A model generated the notes under the pieces. That model had not been told where the DNA came from. It worked only from the letters and a program-made list of their open reading frames with translations, and did not search any database. A program made the translations under genes and the position numbers. Positions 33,761 through 42,927 of a stretch of 64,000 nucleotides of DNA are shown piece after piece. The DNA is from Actinomycetota bacterium (GTDB taxonomy: Bacteria; Actinomycetota; Acidimicrobiia; Acidimicrobiales; Iamiaceae), in contig JACPNX010000006.1 of assembly GCA_016185275.1 (NCBI GenBank), forward strand, positions 1 to 64,000, written 5' to 3'. Position 1 is the first letter of the stretch; the number at the start of each line of letters is the position of its first letter.

Positions 33761-36265
33761 GTGCGCAGGTTCTGGTCGTGGTTGGCCGTCGAGCTGGGCA
33801 AGCGGGCCGGCGTCGTCGCCGTCGTGGGCCTGCTCGTCACCCTCGTGCTCGGCTTCGGCATCACCCGCCTGCGCTTCGCCACCGGCCAGGACAGCTACCT
33901 GAACAAGAGCGAGCGCACGTACAAGGACAACTTCGGCTACCAGTCGCTGTTCGGCGGCGAGGCCATGGTGGTCCTGCTGACGATGCGCGACGGCAAGACG
34001 GTGGCCGACCTCACCGACCCGGCGGCGCGGCGCCAGATCGACGCCGGCGCCCGGGCCCTGCGCGGCCGCCCCGAGGTGGCCGGCGTCATCACGCCGCTCG
34101 ACGCGCTGCAGTACAGCGCCAACCTCGTCCAGCGCTCGGCCGAGACCCCGGGCGATCCGGCACCTTCGCTCGACCCGACCCGCTCCATCGCGGGATCGAT
34201 GCTGCAGCGGGCCATCGCCGCGGAGACGCCGGGGAGCGCGGCCGCCAAGGCGCGCCAGGCCGACTTCGGCACGACCGCGTCGCGGTTGCTCGGCGTGAAG
34301 GGCGACAAGACGTTCGACAACCGCCAATGGGTGGAGTTCCTCCTGCACGGCAACGACGGGCGCATCCGGCGCGCCCTCCAAGCGGTGTTCTTCGACGACA
34401 CGCATGCGCAGGTGGTCGTGCGCCTGAAGGGCAATGCCACCCTCGACGAGCAGGGCCGCGGCACGGAGCTCGTCCGGCGGACGTGGGAGGGCCGCCAGGT
34501 CCAGGGCGCGACCGTCACCGTCACCGGCGCTCCCGCGTTCCTCAGGGACATCAACGACTACCTGAAGGGCGGCATGCTCACGCTTGGCGCCATCGCCGTG
34601 GCGATCATGGTGGTGATCCTCCTCGTGCTGTTCGACGTCCGGTGGCGTCTGCTCCCGCTGGCCGTCGTGCTGATCGGGGTGGTGTGGGCGTTCGGGCTCG
34701 CGGGCTACCTCGGCATCCCGCTGTCGCTGGTGACCATCGCCGGCTTGCCGGTCATGCTCGGCGTGGGCATCGACTACGCGATCCAGATGCACGCGCGCGT
34801 CGAGGAGGAGGTGGTGATCGACCGCGAGAGCCACCCGATCCAGGAGACGGCGCGCAACCTGTGCCCGGCGCTGCTCGTGGTCACCTTCGACGCGGTCTTC
34901 GCCTTCGCCGCCCTCCGCTTCGCCAAGGTGCCGATGATCCGCCAGTTCGGTCTGCTCCTCGCGGTCGGCGTGGCCGTGATCTGCCTGGCGTCGATCATCC
35001 TGCCGCTGGCCACGCTCGGGATCCGCGAGTACCGGTCGCCGACCCAGGGCCGCGACTTCCGCGAGGGTGCCCTCGGGCGCGCCGTGGTCTGGCTGGGTGC
35101 CCTGCCCGGGCGTGCGGCGCCGGTGCTCATCGTCGCCAGCGTCGTCATCTTCATCGGCGGCGTCGTGACCGAGGGCCGGCTCGTCCTGCAGACCGACCCC
35201 GTCGAGTGGGTGAACCAGAAGTCGAAGTCGATCAGGGACTTCCGCGTCCTCCAGCGCGAGGCCGACACGGCCAGCGAGATGGGGGTCTACGTGCAGGCCC
35301 CCGACGTGTTCTCCGATCGCGTCGGCAGGTTCGTCAGCGACTTCGCGTACCGGAACCTCGGCCGCCACGGCGATCGCTTCCTCACCGCCAACAGCCTCGT
35401 CACCACGATCACCTTCCTCACCGACGTGCCGGGTGCGAAGCCCGTCCCGCCCACCGCCGCCGAGCTGCGCGCCGCGTACGCGGCGGCGCCCAGGGACATC
35501 CAACGGTCCAACGTGAGCGCGGACGGCAAGGCGATGAACCTCATCTTCCTCACCAAGCCAGGCAACCTCGAGCGGCTCGCCGCGGTGGTCGACGACGTGC
35601 GGGCCACGACGCGCCCACCCGCTGGCCTCTCGGCCACCCCCGCCGGGCTGGCCGTGGTCGGCGTCGGGCTCCTCAAGAACCTCGAAGCCAACCGCGTGCT
35701 GCTCACGTACCTGGCCATCGCCTTCGTCTTCGCCTTCCTCGCCGTCCGGCTCCGCAGCATCGTGCGGGCGCTGCTGTCGCTCGTGCCGGTGCTGATCGCC
35801 ACCGGCAGCGCCTCGCTCATCGCGTTCGCGCTGTCGCTGAAGCTCAGCCCCATGACGGCCGTGGGCGGCCCGCTGGTCGTGGCCGTGTGCACCGAGTTCA
35901 CGTCGCTGATCCTCCTGCGCTTCGTCGAGGAGCGGGCGAGGGGACTCGACCCGAGGGAGGCGGTCGACGTGGCGGCGGCCCGCACCGGCCGGGCGTTCCT
36001 GGTGTCGGCGGCGACGGCCATCAGCGGCGTCCTCGTGATCTCGGCCTCGTCGCTGCCGCTGCTGCGCGGGTTCGGCATCATCGTCGGCATGAACGTGGCG
36101 GTGGCCCTCACCAGTGCGCTGGTGATCCTGCCCCCGATGCTCGTCTGGGCCGACTCGCGCAACTGGGTCTCGAAGGGCCTGGTGCCCGACGAGGTGCTGC
36201 GCCGCTCGGCGGACGAACACCGACCCACTCCCGCACCGGTCGCCTCGCCGCTCGCCGCCGACTGA
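33761..36265 (+). CDS. MMPL/RND-type membrane exporter (HAE3-like)
   Basis: An 834-residue transporter. After helix 1 (VVAVVGLLVTLVLGFGI), a large outside domain follows to about 265, then grouped helices. The intramembrane segment TIAGLPVMLGVGIDYAIQMH is the conserved proton-relay region of the first half, and VGGPLVVAVCTEFTSLILL is its counterpart. Twelve helices fit the RND fold. Known: HAE3/MMPL members export lipids or hopanoids; the cargo here is unknown. GTG 33761 follows gaggtgat. No adaptor or outer-membrane partner is present, as expected in actinobacteria. Confidence 0.85.
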   Translation: MRRFWSWLAVELGKRAGVVAVVGLLVTLVLGFGITRLRFATGQDSYLNKSERTYKDNFGYQSLFGGEAMVVLLTMRDGKTVADLTDPAARRQIDAGARALRGRPEVAGVITPLDALQYSANLVQRSAETPGDPAPSLDPTRSIAGSMLQRAIAAETPGSAAAKARQADFGTTASRLLGVKGDKTFDNRQWVEFLLHGNDGRIRRALQAVFFDDTHAQVVVRLKGNATLDEQGRGTELVRRTWEGRQVQGATVTVTGAPAFLRDINDYLKGGMLTLGAIAVAIMVVILLVLFDVRWRLLPLAVVLIGVVWAFGLAGYLGIPLSLVTIAGLPVMLGVGIDYAIQMHARVEEEVVIDRESHPIQETARNLCPALLVVTFDAVFAFAALRFAKVPMIRQFGLLLAVGVAVICLASIILPLATLGIREYRSPTQGRDFREGALGRAVVWLGALPGRAAPVLIVASVVIFIGGVVTEGRLVLQTDPVEWVNQKSKSIRDFRVLQREADTASEMGVYVQAPDVFSDRVGRFVSDFAYRNLGRHGDRFLTANSLVTTITFLTDVPGAKPVPPTAAELRAAYAAAPRDIQRSNVSADGKAMNLIFLTKPGNLERLAAVVDDVRATTRPPAGLSATPAGLAVVGVGLLKNLEANRVLLTYLAIAFVFAFLAVRLRSIVRALLSLVPVLIATGSASLIAFALSLKLSPMTAVGGPLVVAVCTEFTSLILLRFVEERARGLDPREAVDVAAARTGRAFLVSAATAISGVLVISASSLPLLRGFGIIVGMNVAVALTSALVILPPMLVWADSRNWVSKGLVPDEVLRRSADEHRPTPAPVASPLAAD

Positions 36266-36355
36266 CGCGCCCGCAACCGCGGCCGCACCAGGCGCGCCGG
36301 AGCGGACCCGGGCGGACCAGCGATCCGGTGCGCGCCCGCGTGCCGAAGAGCGGGC

Positions 36356-36811
36356 ATGGACCACTCTCACCCACGTTCGTTCGTCCGCCGCTGGCGGTCA
36401 GCCACCATCGCTCGACGGGCCGGTCCCGTCGTCGTGCTCGGCGCGATGTTCCTCGGCAGCGCGTGCGCCGGAGGCGGAGGGTCCGCGTCCCAGCCTTCCG
36501 CCACCGCGCCGCGGCGCGCCGCGATCGCCATCGACACGTTCATGTTCTCGCCGCGCACGCTGACCGTCGCCGCCGGCACGACCGTCACCTGGACCAACCG
36601 CGACGCCATCCTCCACACCGTCACGGCGGGGACCCGAACCTACGACCCCAACGACAGTGGACGGGTCGTGTCGACGGACAAGACCGGCCTGTTCGACCTG
36701 CAGCTCGACGGTCGTGGTGCGACGGCGCGGTTCACGTTCGCGAGACGGGGGACCTACCGCTACTTCTGCAACCGCCACCCGGGGATGGAGGCGCAGATCC
36801 GTGTGGTCTGA
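36356..36811 (+). CDS. Cupredoxin (plastocyanin-like) lipoprotein
   Basis: A 151-residue exported protein. Signal/lipobox VVVLGAMFLGSACAGGG at about 25-42, then the cupredoxin fold: IAIDTFMFSPRTLTVAAG, the His in ILHTVTAG, and the Cys-His-Met ligands in YRYFCNRHPGMEAQ. It should carry one type-1 copper. Start ATG 36356. Known: such proteins transfer electrons or supply copper. It neighbours another lipoprotein. Confidence 0.85.
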   Translation: MDHSHPRSFVRRWRSATIARRAGPVVVLGAMFLGSACAGGGGSASQPSATAPRRAAIAIDTFMFSPRTLTVAAGTTVTWTNRDAILHTVTAGTRTYDPNDSGRVVSTDKTGLFDLQLDGRGATARFTFARRGTYRYFCNRHPGMEAQIRVV

Positions 36812-36929
36812 AGGCGTGGACGCGCTGGCGGCGGGCACGGGTGACGACCGCCGCAGCCCGATCGGTCATCCGCCGGCCGGCGCGGCATCGAAGGACCGTT
36901 CGTCTCCCCACCGAACCAGGAGCTCTCCC

Positions 36930-37652
36930 ATGAGGCGAACACCACTGAAGCTGCTCATCGTCGTCACCGCGGTCGCCGTGGCCGCCGGTGCGTGCGGCAG
37001 CGACAAGAACAGCAATGCCGGCTCGAGCGGATCGACCGGCGCATCGAAGTCGAACAGCACCACCACGGCGCCGAACACCTCCGCAGGCATGAGCGGCATG
37101 AAGATGGGCACGGAGGCTCCGGCGTCCACGTTGCGGGCGACGCTGACCGCGGCGCTCCAGGAGCACGTGTACCTGGCCGGGATCACGACGGGTACGGCGC
37201 TGGCGGGCCAGGACTACAAGCCGGCGGCGGCGGCCCTGGAGAAGAACACCCAGGCGTTGCAGGACGCGGTGTCGTCGGTGTACGGCGACGCCGGTGGCAA
37301 GCAGTTCGGGGACCTGTGGCGCAAGCACATCGGGTTCTTCGTCGACTACACCACGGCCAAGGCGACCGGTGACGCGGCCAAGGCGGCCAAGGCCAAGAGC
37401 GACCTGGACGGCTACCGGGCCGACTTCGGGGCGTTCATCGAGTCGGCCACCAAGGGCGGCTTGACCAAGCAGGCCGTGGCCGATGCGCTCAAGGGTCACG
37501 TCGACTCGTTGCTGGCGGCCATCGATGCCCAGGCGGCCAAGGACCCGAACGCGACGGCCAAGCTGTCGGCGGCCGCGTCCGAGATGCCGATGACCGCGGC
37601 CACCCTGGCCGGCGCCATCGCCAAGCAGTACCCCTCCAAGTTCGGCGGCTGA
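36930..37652 (+). CDS. Helical lipoprotein of unknown function
   Basis: A 240-residue lipoprotein: lipobox AVAVAAGACGSD near 15-25, a Ser/Thr-rich linker with MSGMKMG (Met residues that could bind copper), then a helical domain with two similar halves (QFGDLWRKHIGFFVDYTTA and VADALKGHVDSLLAAIDAQA). ATG 36930 has agga upstream. It lies 118 bp after the cupredoxin, which suggests a metal role, but this is inferred from neighbourhood and the Met motif. Confidence 0.6.
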   Translation: MRRTPLKLLIVVTAVAVAAGACGSDKNSNAGSSGSTGASKSNSTTTAPNTSAGMSGMKMGTEAPASTLRATLTAALQEHVYLAGITTGTALAGQDYKPAAAALEKNTQALQDAVSSVYGDAGGKQFGDLWRKHIGFFVDYTTAKATGDAAKAAKAKSDLDGYRADFGAFIESATKGGLTKQAVADALKGHVDSLLAAIDAQAAKDPNATAKLSAAASEMPMTAATLAGAIAKQYPSKFGG

Positions 37653-37670
37653 TCCCGCTCCCGCGGAGCT

Positions 37671-37702
37671 CCGCGCCGCCGCCCCGAGGGGCGGCGGCGC
37701 GG
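37671..37702. terminator. Perfect 15-bp bidirectional hairpin
   Basis: ccgcgccgccgcccc pairs with ggggcggcggcgcgg with only GA between. It lies between the convergent lipoprotein and Lrp genes, so it can end transcription from both sides. No T-run. Confidence 0.6.
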
Positions 37703-37743
37703 TGCCGCGTCCTGACTCCCGCCGGTGCGGGGGCCGGCAGAAG

Positions 37744-38226
37744 TCAGGACTCGTCGTCGATGATCTGCGTCACCAGGGGCAGGACCCGGAAGCCGATCTG
37801 CTCGGTGAGAGCGATCTGCGTGGCCGTGCGTTCGATCCCCTTCACCTCGAGGATCGTGTTGAGGACCCGCTGGAGGTGGTCGTTCGTTCGAGCCACGACC
37901 CGGCAGTGCACGTCGCCCGGGCCCGTGGTGGTGTGCGCCTCGATCACCTCCGGCACGGTGGCCAGGTGCGAGATGACGTCGTCGAGGCGACCTTGCGCGA
38001 TCTCCAGCGACACGAAGGCGAGCACCTCGTAGCCGAGGGTCCGCAGGTGCAGGTCGGGCTCGAAGCCGGTGACCACGCCGCGCGCCTGAAGCTTGTCGAG
38101 CCGGGCCTGTACCGTGCCGCGGGCCACCTGCAGCTGGCGGGCCAGCTCCATCACCCCCACCCGTGGCGTGGCCGCGAGCGCGGCGATGAGGCGCGCATCC
38201 AGCTCGTCGATCCCGATGGGCAACAT
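37744..38226 (-). CDS. Lrp/AsnC-family regulator
   Basis: A 160-residue Lrp-type protein. The winged helix is DELDARLIAALAATPRVGVM followed by LARQLQVARGTVQARLDKLQ; the ligand-binding RAM domain is the C-terminal half (VLAFVSLEIAQGRLDDVISH). Start ATG 38226. It is divergent from hpd across 154 bp, so it probably controls the tyrosine pathway. Known: Lrp proteins sense amino acids. Ligand here is inferred to be tyrosine or phenylalanine. Confidence 0.85.
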   Translation of the reverse strand: MLPIGIDELDARLIAALAATPRVGVMELARQLQVARGTVQARLDKLQARGVVTGFEPDLHLRTLGYEVLAFVSLEIAQGRLDDVISHLATVPEVIEAHTTTGPGDVHCRVVARTNDHLQRVLNTILEVKGIERTATQIALTEQIGFRVLPLVTQIIDDES

Positions 38227-38268
38227 GGTCAGAACGTACAGCCTGCGGGCGAGGGAGATGGCCGATCT

Positions 38269-38317
38269 GTCAACTTCGGCCCGCCCCGGTTGACCGGACC
38301 GCGCTCGTGTCGTTGAC
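38269..38317. promoter_or_regulatory. Candidate Lrp operator between regulator and hpd
   Basis: GTCAAC at 38269 and GTTGAC at 38289 form an inverted pair 14 bp apart, with another GTTGAC at 38312. The 20-23 bp periodic spacing of sites suits an oligomeric Lrp protein. Binding is inferred. Confidence 0.4.
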
Positions 38318-38380
38318 TTCAGTGGACCATTCACGTTGCGCGGCTCGTCGAGCGGTCCGCTGACCCTGGAGGACGAAACG

Positions 38381-39505
38381 ATGGCGCTGCTCTCGCAACC
38401 GCACCAGCTCTCGGTGGCGCCGCCCAAGCTCGGTGGCGTCGACCATCTCGAATGGTGGGTCGGCAACGCCCGCACCTTCGCCGGCTTCCTGTGCGCGGCG
38501 TTCGGCTTCGCGCCGGTCGCCTACGCCGGCCCCGAGACGGGCCGGCGTGACCGCGTGTCGTACCTCGTGCAGCAGGGGTCGGTGCGCTTCCTGGTGAGCG
38601 GCGGACTGAGCCCCGACTCGGCGATCGCCGAGCACGTGCGCCGCCACGGCGACGGCATCCGCGACATCGCGTTCCTCGTGGAGGACGTTGACGCCGCCTA
38701 CGACGCGGCACTGGCGCGCGGTGCCACCGGGCTGCGCCCGCCCATGGACGACGTGGACGACCACGGCACGATCCGCCACGCGGCGATCGCGACGTACGGC
38801 GACACCGTGCACACCCTGCTCGACCGTGCCCGGTACGCCGGTCCGTTCGCGCCGGGCTTCACCGAGACGGACCTGCACGCTCCGGTCGGTGCACCGGTGG
38901 GCATCACTCGTGCCGACCACGTCGTGGGCAACGTGGAGAAGGGCGCGCTGGAACGCTGGGTGGGCTTCTACGAGCACGTCTTCGGCTTCTCACGCCTGCA
39001 GCACTTCGACGACGACCAGATCTCCACCGAATACTCCGCGCTCATGTCGACCGTGGTGTGGAACGGCGAGACGGTGGTGATGCCGATCAACGAGCCGGCC
39101 GACGGTCGCCGCAAGAGCCAGATCGAGGAGTACCTGGACTTCTACCGGTCGCCGGGTGTGCAGCACATCGCGCTCGCCACCGCGGACATCGTCGCGACGG
39201 TCCGGGCGCTGCGCGACCGCGGGGTCCGCTTCATGGACGTGCCGGCCGACTACTACGCCGAGGCGAAGGACCGGATGGCGGGAATCGACGACCTGCCGTG
39301 GGCGGACCTCGAGGAGCTGCACATCCTCGTGGACCGCGACCCGAACGGCCACCTCCTCCAGATCTTCACCGAGACGGTCACCGACCGACCGACGGTGTTC
39401 TTCGAGATCATCCAGCGCGAAGGGGCAACCGGCTTCGGTGAGGGGAACTTCAAGGCGTTGTTCGAGGCCATCGAGCGCGCCCAGGCCCGGCGGGGAAACC
39501 TGTAG
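38381..39505 (+). CDS. hpd: 4-Hydroxyphenylpyruvate dioxygenase
   Basis: A 374-residue two-domain vicinal-oxygen-chelate enzyme. The iron ligands fit H in ITRADHVVGNVEKGALERWV, H in SPGVQHIALATADI and E in VFFEIIQREGATGFGEGNFK. Start ATG 38381 after tggagga. Known: it converts 4-hydroxyphenylpyruvate to homogentisate. First gene of the catabolic block; hmgA starts 2 bases later. Confidence 0.93.
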   Translation: MALLSQPHQLSVAPPKLGGVDHLEWWVGNARTFAGFLCAAFGFAPVAYAGPETGRRDRVSYLVQQGSVRFLVSGGLSPDSAIAEHVRRHGDGIRDIAFLVEDVDAAYDAALARGATGLRPPMDDVDDHGTIRHAAIATYGDTVHTLLDRARYAGPFAPGFTETDLHAPVGAPVGITRADHVVGNVEKGALERWVGFYEHVFGFSRLQHFDDDQISTEYSALMSTVVWNGETVVMPINEPADGRRKSQIEEYLDFYRSPGVQHIALATADIVATVRALRDRGVRFMDVPADYYAEAKDRMAGIDDLPWADLEELHILVDRDPNGHLLQIFTETVTDRPTVFFEIIQREGATGFGEGNFKALFEAIERAQARRGNL

Positions 39506-39507
39506 CG

Positions 39508-40671
39508 GTGGACGGCCTGCCGCAGTGGGTCAGGGGCCGCACGAGTCGCCAGGCCCACGTCGGCCTGCCGGAGGGCACGGTCGAAGAGGAGCACGGCCGG
39601 TCGGGCTTCTACGGCCCCGCCTCGCACCTCTACCGCCTGCACCCGCCGACGGACTGGCTGTCCGTCGAGGGCCCCGCCGCCCACCGGGCGTACGACACCG
39701 GCCGGCTCGACGCCCGCGACGAGCGCTGGCCCCGCGTGCTGCTCCACAACGACCAGGTGGCCATCGGCCTGCAGTGCCTCGTCGACGGCCGGCCCGAGTT
39801 CCTGCGCGACGCCGACGGCGACCAGTGCACGTTCGTCCACGAGGGCACCGGCACGCTGCGCACGGAGTACGGGCCCTTGCCGTACCGACCGGGTGACTAC
39901 CTGATCGTCCCCCGCGGCACGACGTACCGCTTCGAGCCGGCACAGCCCACGATCCTCCTGGTCGTCGAGGCGTGGCAGTCCCGGTTCTCGCTTCCCGAGC
40001 GTGGGCTGCTCGGTCGCCACGCCCTGTTCGACCCGGCGGTCATCGAGGTGCCCGAGCCGGAGGCCGTCGACGAGGCCGGCGAGTTCACCGTCGTCGTGAA
40101 GCGGGCGGGCGAGGACACCGAGGTCGTCTACCCGTACCACCCGTGCGACGTCGTGGGTTGGAAGGGCGACGTGGCGCCGATGCGGCTCAACGTCGCCGAC
40201 ATCCGCCCCGTGACCTCGGCCCGCTACCACCTGCCGCCGTCGGCCCACACGACCTGGGTGGCGGACGGCTTCGTCGTGTGCACCTTCGCGCCGCGACCGA
40301 TGGAGGACGACCCCGACGCGCTGCGCCTGCCGTTCTTCCATCGCAACGTCGACTACGACGAGGTGATCTTCTACCACCGCGGCGAGTTCTTCTCCCGGGC
40401 CGGCATCGGCCAGGGGTTGGTCACGTTCCATCCGACCGGTCTGCACCACGGCCCCCAGCCCGGTGCACGCCAGCGCGATGCCGAAGCGGCAGCCGCCACC
40501 GCCGGCGCCGCGAACGGCAGCGCGGCGCGCCGCATGGCCGACGAGTACGCGGTCATGGTCGACGCCCGCCGCCCGCTCCGGCCGGGGCCCATCGCGGCCG
40601 CGCTCGAAGTCGACGGGTACGTGCGCTCCTGGTCGGTGCCCGCGCCGTCTCGCGTTCCGCCGGGCGGGTGA
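39508..40671 (+). CDS. hmgA: Homogentisate 1,2-dioxygenase
   Basis: A 387-residue cupin-fold dioxygenase. The typical parts are YRLHPPTDWLSVEG, CTFVHEGTGTLRTEYG (first cupin), GDYLIVPRGTTYRFEP, and the metal region DYDEVIFYHRGEFFSRAG and FHPTGLHHGPQPGA. Start GTG 39508. Known: it cleaves homogentisate to maleylacetoacetate. It is shorter than the ~430-residue proteobacterial form, as in other actinobacterial versions. A 4-bp overlap links it to the next gene. Confidence 0.9.
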   Translation: MDGLPQWVRGRTSRQAHVGLPEGTVEEEHGRSGFYGPASHLYRLHPPTDWLSVEGPAAHRAYDTGRLDARDERWPRVLLHNDQVAIGLQCLVDGRPEFLRDADGDQCTFVHEGTGTLRTEYGPLPYRPGDYLIVPRGTTYRFEPAQPTILLVVEAWQSRFSLPERGLLGRHALFDPAVIEVPEPEAVDEAGEFTVVVKRAGEDTEVVYPYHPCDVVGWKGDVAPMRLNVADIRPVTSARYHLPPSAHTTWVADGFVVCTFAPRPMEDDPDALRLPFFHRNVDYDEVIFYHRGEFFSRAGIGQGLVTFHPTGLHHGPQPGARQRDAEAAAATAGAANGSAARRMADEYAVMVDARRPLRPGPIAAALEVDGYVRSWSVPAPSRVPPGG

Positions 40672-41624
40672 GGCTCGCCCGCTACCGGTCCGCGCGAGCG
40701 GGCGTGGACGGGCCCGAGCGCCGGGTCCTGATCGGGCTGGTCGACGGGGACCACGTCGTCCCTGTGGCCGCGGCCGGGCCGGGCGGTGACCGCGGCCAGT
40801 CCCGCCTCCTCGAGATCGCCATGGCCGACGGCGGCGCCGGGCCAGCGGCCATCGCCGACCCCGAGCCGCTGTCAGCGGTCCAGCTCCTCGCTCCGGTGCC
40901 TCGGCCGCCGTCGATCCGCGACTTCTACGCCTTCGAGGCCCACGTGGCGACGGCCCGGCGGGCGCGTGGGCTCGACGTGGACCCGCTGTGGTACGAGCTG
41001 GCGGTCTTCTACTTCACCAACCCCGCGGCGGTGCGCGGGCCGGGCGACCCGGTCTGGGCCCCAGGCGGCTCGCAGCGGTTGGACTACGAGCTCGAGGTGG
41101 CCGCGGTGATCGGCCGCGAGACGGCGAGCCCCGCGGCAAGCCGGTGGCTCGACGTCGTGGCCGGCTTCTGCGTGATGAACGACTGGTCGGCGCGCGACCT
41201 CCAGGCGCGGGAGATGCGCTTGCAGCTCGGTCCGGCGAAGGGCAAGGACTTCGCCACGTCGTTGGGACCGTTCCTCGTCACGCCCGACGAGCTGCCCGGT
41301 GTGGAATCGGGCCGGCCGCAGGCCACGATGCGGGCGCGGGTGGACGGCGTCGAGTGGAGCTGCGGCGAGCTCGCCGACCTCCGGTTCAGCTGGGGCGAGC
41401 TGGTCGAGCAGGCGGGCCGCGACACGGTTCTGCGGCCGGGCGACGTGATCGGCTCGGGCACCGTGGGCACCGGCTGCATCCTCGAGCTGGCCGCGGTGCA
41501 CGGCGGCGACCGGTATCCGTGGTTGGCACCGGGTTCGACCGTCGAGCTCGAGGTCGACCACCTCGGTGTGCTGGCCAACCCGATCGTGGCCCGCGCCACG
41601 ATCCCGGCCGCCCTCGTCGAGTGA
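40668..41624 (+). CDS. Fumarylacetoacetate hydrolase-family protein
   Basis: A 318-residue FAH-fold enzyme read from GTG 40668. SIRDFYAFEAHVATARRARG starts the catalytic domain; DYELEVAAVIG and NDWSARDLQAREM supply the metal ligands, and GDVIGSGTVGTGCILEL closes it. By context it should cleave fumarylacetoacetate to fumarate and acetoacetate. No maleylacetoacetate isomerase gene is seen in the window, so that step must be elsewhere or be non-enzymatic. Confidence 0.87.
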   Translation: MRLARYRSARAGVDGPERRVLIGLVDGDHVVPVAAAGPGGDRGQSRLLEIAMADGGAGPAAIADPEPLSAVQLLAPVPRPPSIRDFYAFEAHVATARRARGLDVDPLWYELAVFYFTNPAAVRGPGDPVWAPGGSQRLDYELEVAAVIGRETASPAASRWLDVVAGFCVMNDWSARDLQAREMRLQLGPAKGKDFATSLGPFLVTPDELPGVESGRPQATMRARVDGVEWSCGELADLRFSWGELVEQAGRDTVLRPGDVIGSGTVGTGCILELAAVHGGDRYPWLAPGSTVELEVDHLGVLANPIVARATIPAALVE

Positions 41625-41648
41625 GCCGCCGCGGCGGCGACGGCGGGC

Positions 41649-41810
41649 TCAGCCCGGCAGCGCAGGATCCAGGCGGTGCTCCTCCAGGACGAACATCGTC
41701 TGGGTGGAGCGGACCTCGGGCATGCCGTGCAGGCGCACCAGCACGACGTCGCGCAGCGTCTCGATCGTGACGAGGCGGCGATCGACGGCATCCAGCGGGG
41801 CACCACTGCG
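41649..41810 (-). pseudogene. C-terminal remnant of a second Lrp/AsnC regulator
   Basis: On the minus strand, about 50 residues (DVVLVRLHGMPEVRSTQTMF, then VLEEHRLDP to a TGA) match the last strand and helix of Lrp RAM domains. No HTH or upstream part is found in any frame. It lies directly upstream of, and antisense to, phhA, in the position of a divergent regulator that has been lost. The call rests on a short match. Confidence 0.5.
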
Positions 41811-41969
41811 TCCGGGCATGCCCGGGCGAGACGAGCGAATCCTGGACGTTCTGCCCCGCCGGAGTGGGGATCGTCCACGTCCGTCCGGAGATCCAGCGCG
41901 CGAGTGGCCGAACCGTATGAGGTGGACGACACTGCAGACAGGCATCGTCGCCCCGAGGAGGTCGTCGTC

Positions 41970-42860
41970 GTGACCACGAGCACCGCCGCCACCGGGCCTT
42001 CCCTGTACGAGCTTCCCGCCGACCACCCCGGATCGTCCGACCAGGCGTACCGCGAGCGGCGCGCCGCCATCGCCGCCGTGGGCGAGGCGTACGTGGTCGG
42101 CCAGCGGATCCCCGAGGTCGTCTACACGCCCGAGGAGGACGAGGTCTGGCGCATGGTCCAGTCCCACCTCACCGTCGAGCACGACCGCTACGCGGTGGCC
42201 GCCTACCGGGACGGCGCCGCCCGGCTGGCGTTGCGCACCGACCGGGTGCCCCAGCTGCAGGAGGTGTCCGACCGGCTCTTCGCGCTGACCGGCTGGCGGA
42301 TCACCCCCGTGCCCGGCCTCGTGCCGACCCGGGTCTTCTACGGCTCGCTGGCCGAGCGCCGGTTCATGTCGACGCAGTACATCCGCCATCACTCGGTGCC
42401 GTTCTACACGCCCGAGCCCGACGTCGTGCACGAGCTGATCGGCCACTGCAACATGCTGGCGGAGCCGCGCCTCGCCGATCTGTACCAGCTCGCGGGCGAC
42501 GCGTCGCTGCGGGCCGAGAGCGACGAGGCGCTGGAGTTCTTCAGCCGGGTCTTCTGGTTCAGCCTCGAGTTCGGTGTGCTGCGCGCGGACGGGGAGCTGC
42601 GCACCTACGGTGCCGGGCTGCTGTCGTCTTACGGCGAGATCGGCCGGTTCCGCGAGGCCCGGATCGAACCGTTCGACCTTCGCACGATGGGCACGACCGA
42701 CTACGACATCTCGAAGTACCAGCCGGTGCTCTTCGCCGCGGAGTCGTTCGATCGGGCCTACGACGACCTGGTCGAGTTCTTCTCGACCTACGGAGAAGCC
42801 GCGTACCGGGTCCGGTGGGCCGGGGCCGCTGACGAGGAAGAGGCTGGCCCGGGGGTCTGA
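41970..42860 (+). CDS. phhA: Phenylalanine 4-hydroxylase
   Basis: A 296-residue aromatic amino-acid hydroxylase. The iron ligands lie in VVHELIGHCNMLAEP (two His) and in LEFFSRVFWFSLEFGV (Glu). The GTG 41970 start follows gaggagg. Known: it makes tyrosine from phenylalanine with a pterin. It lacks an N-terminal regulatory domain, as bacterial forms do. It is separated from the FAH gene by 345 bp that hold the Lrp remnant. Confidence 0.92.
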   Translation: MTTSTAATGPSLYELPADHPGSSDQAYRERRAAIAAVGEAYVVGQRIPEVVYTPEEDEVWRMVQSHLTVEHDRYAVAAYRDGAARLALRTDRVPQLQEVSDRLFALTGWRITPVPGLVPTRVFYGSLAERRFMSTQYIRHHSVPFYTPEPDVVHELIGHCNMLAEPRLADLYQLAGDASLRAESDEALEFFSRVFWFSLEFGVLRADGELRTYGAGLLSSYGEIGRFREARIEPFDLRTMGTTDYDISKYQPVLFAAESFDRAYDDLVEFFSTYGEAAYRVRWAGAADEEEAGPGV

Positions 42861-42927
42861 CGTTGGCCAGCGGGCACGTCGAGCCGAGCGGCCGGTGCCG
42901 GGCTCCACGACCCTAACGTTGCTCCCG

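Noticed and set aside
33035-36370. 1111-residue minus-strand open frame
   Set aside because: Antisense to the MMPL exporter and zinc-ribbon genes, with low-complexity His/Arg/Asp content typical of high-GC antisense frames.
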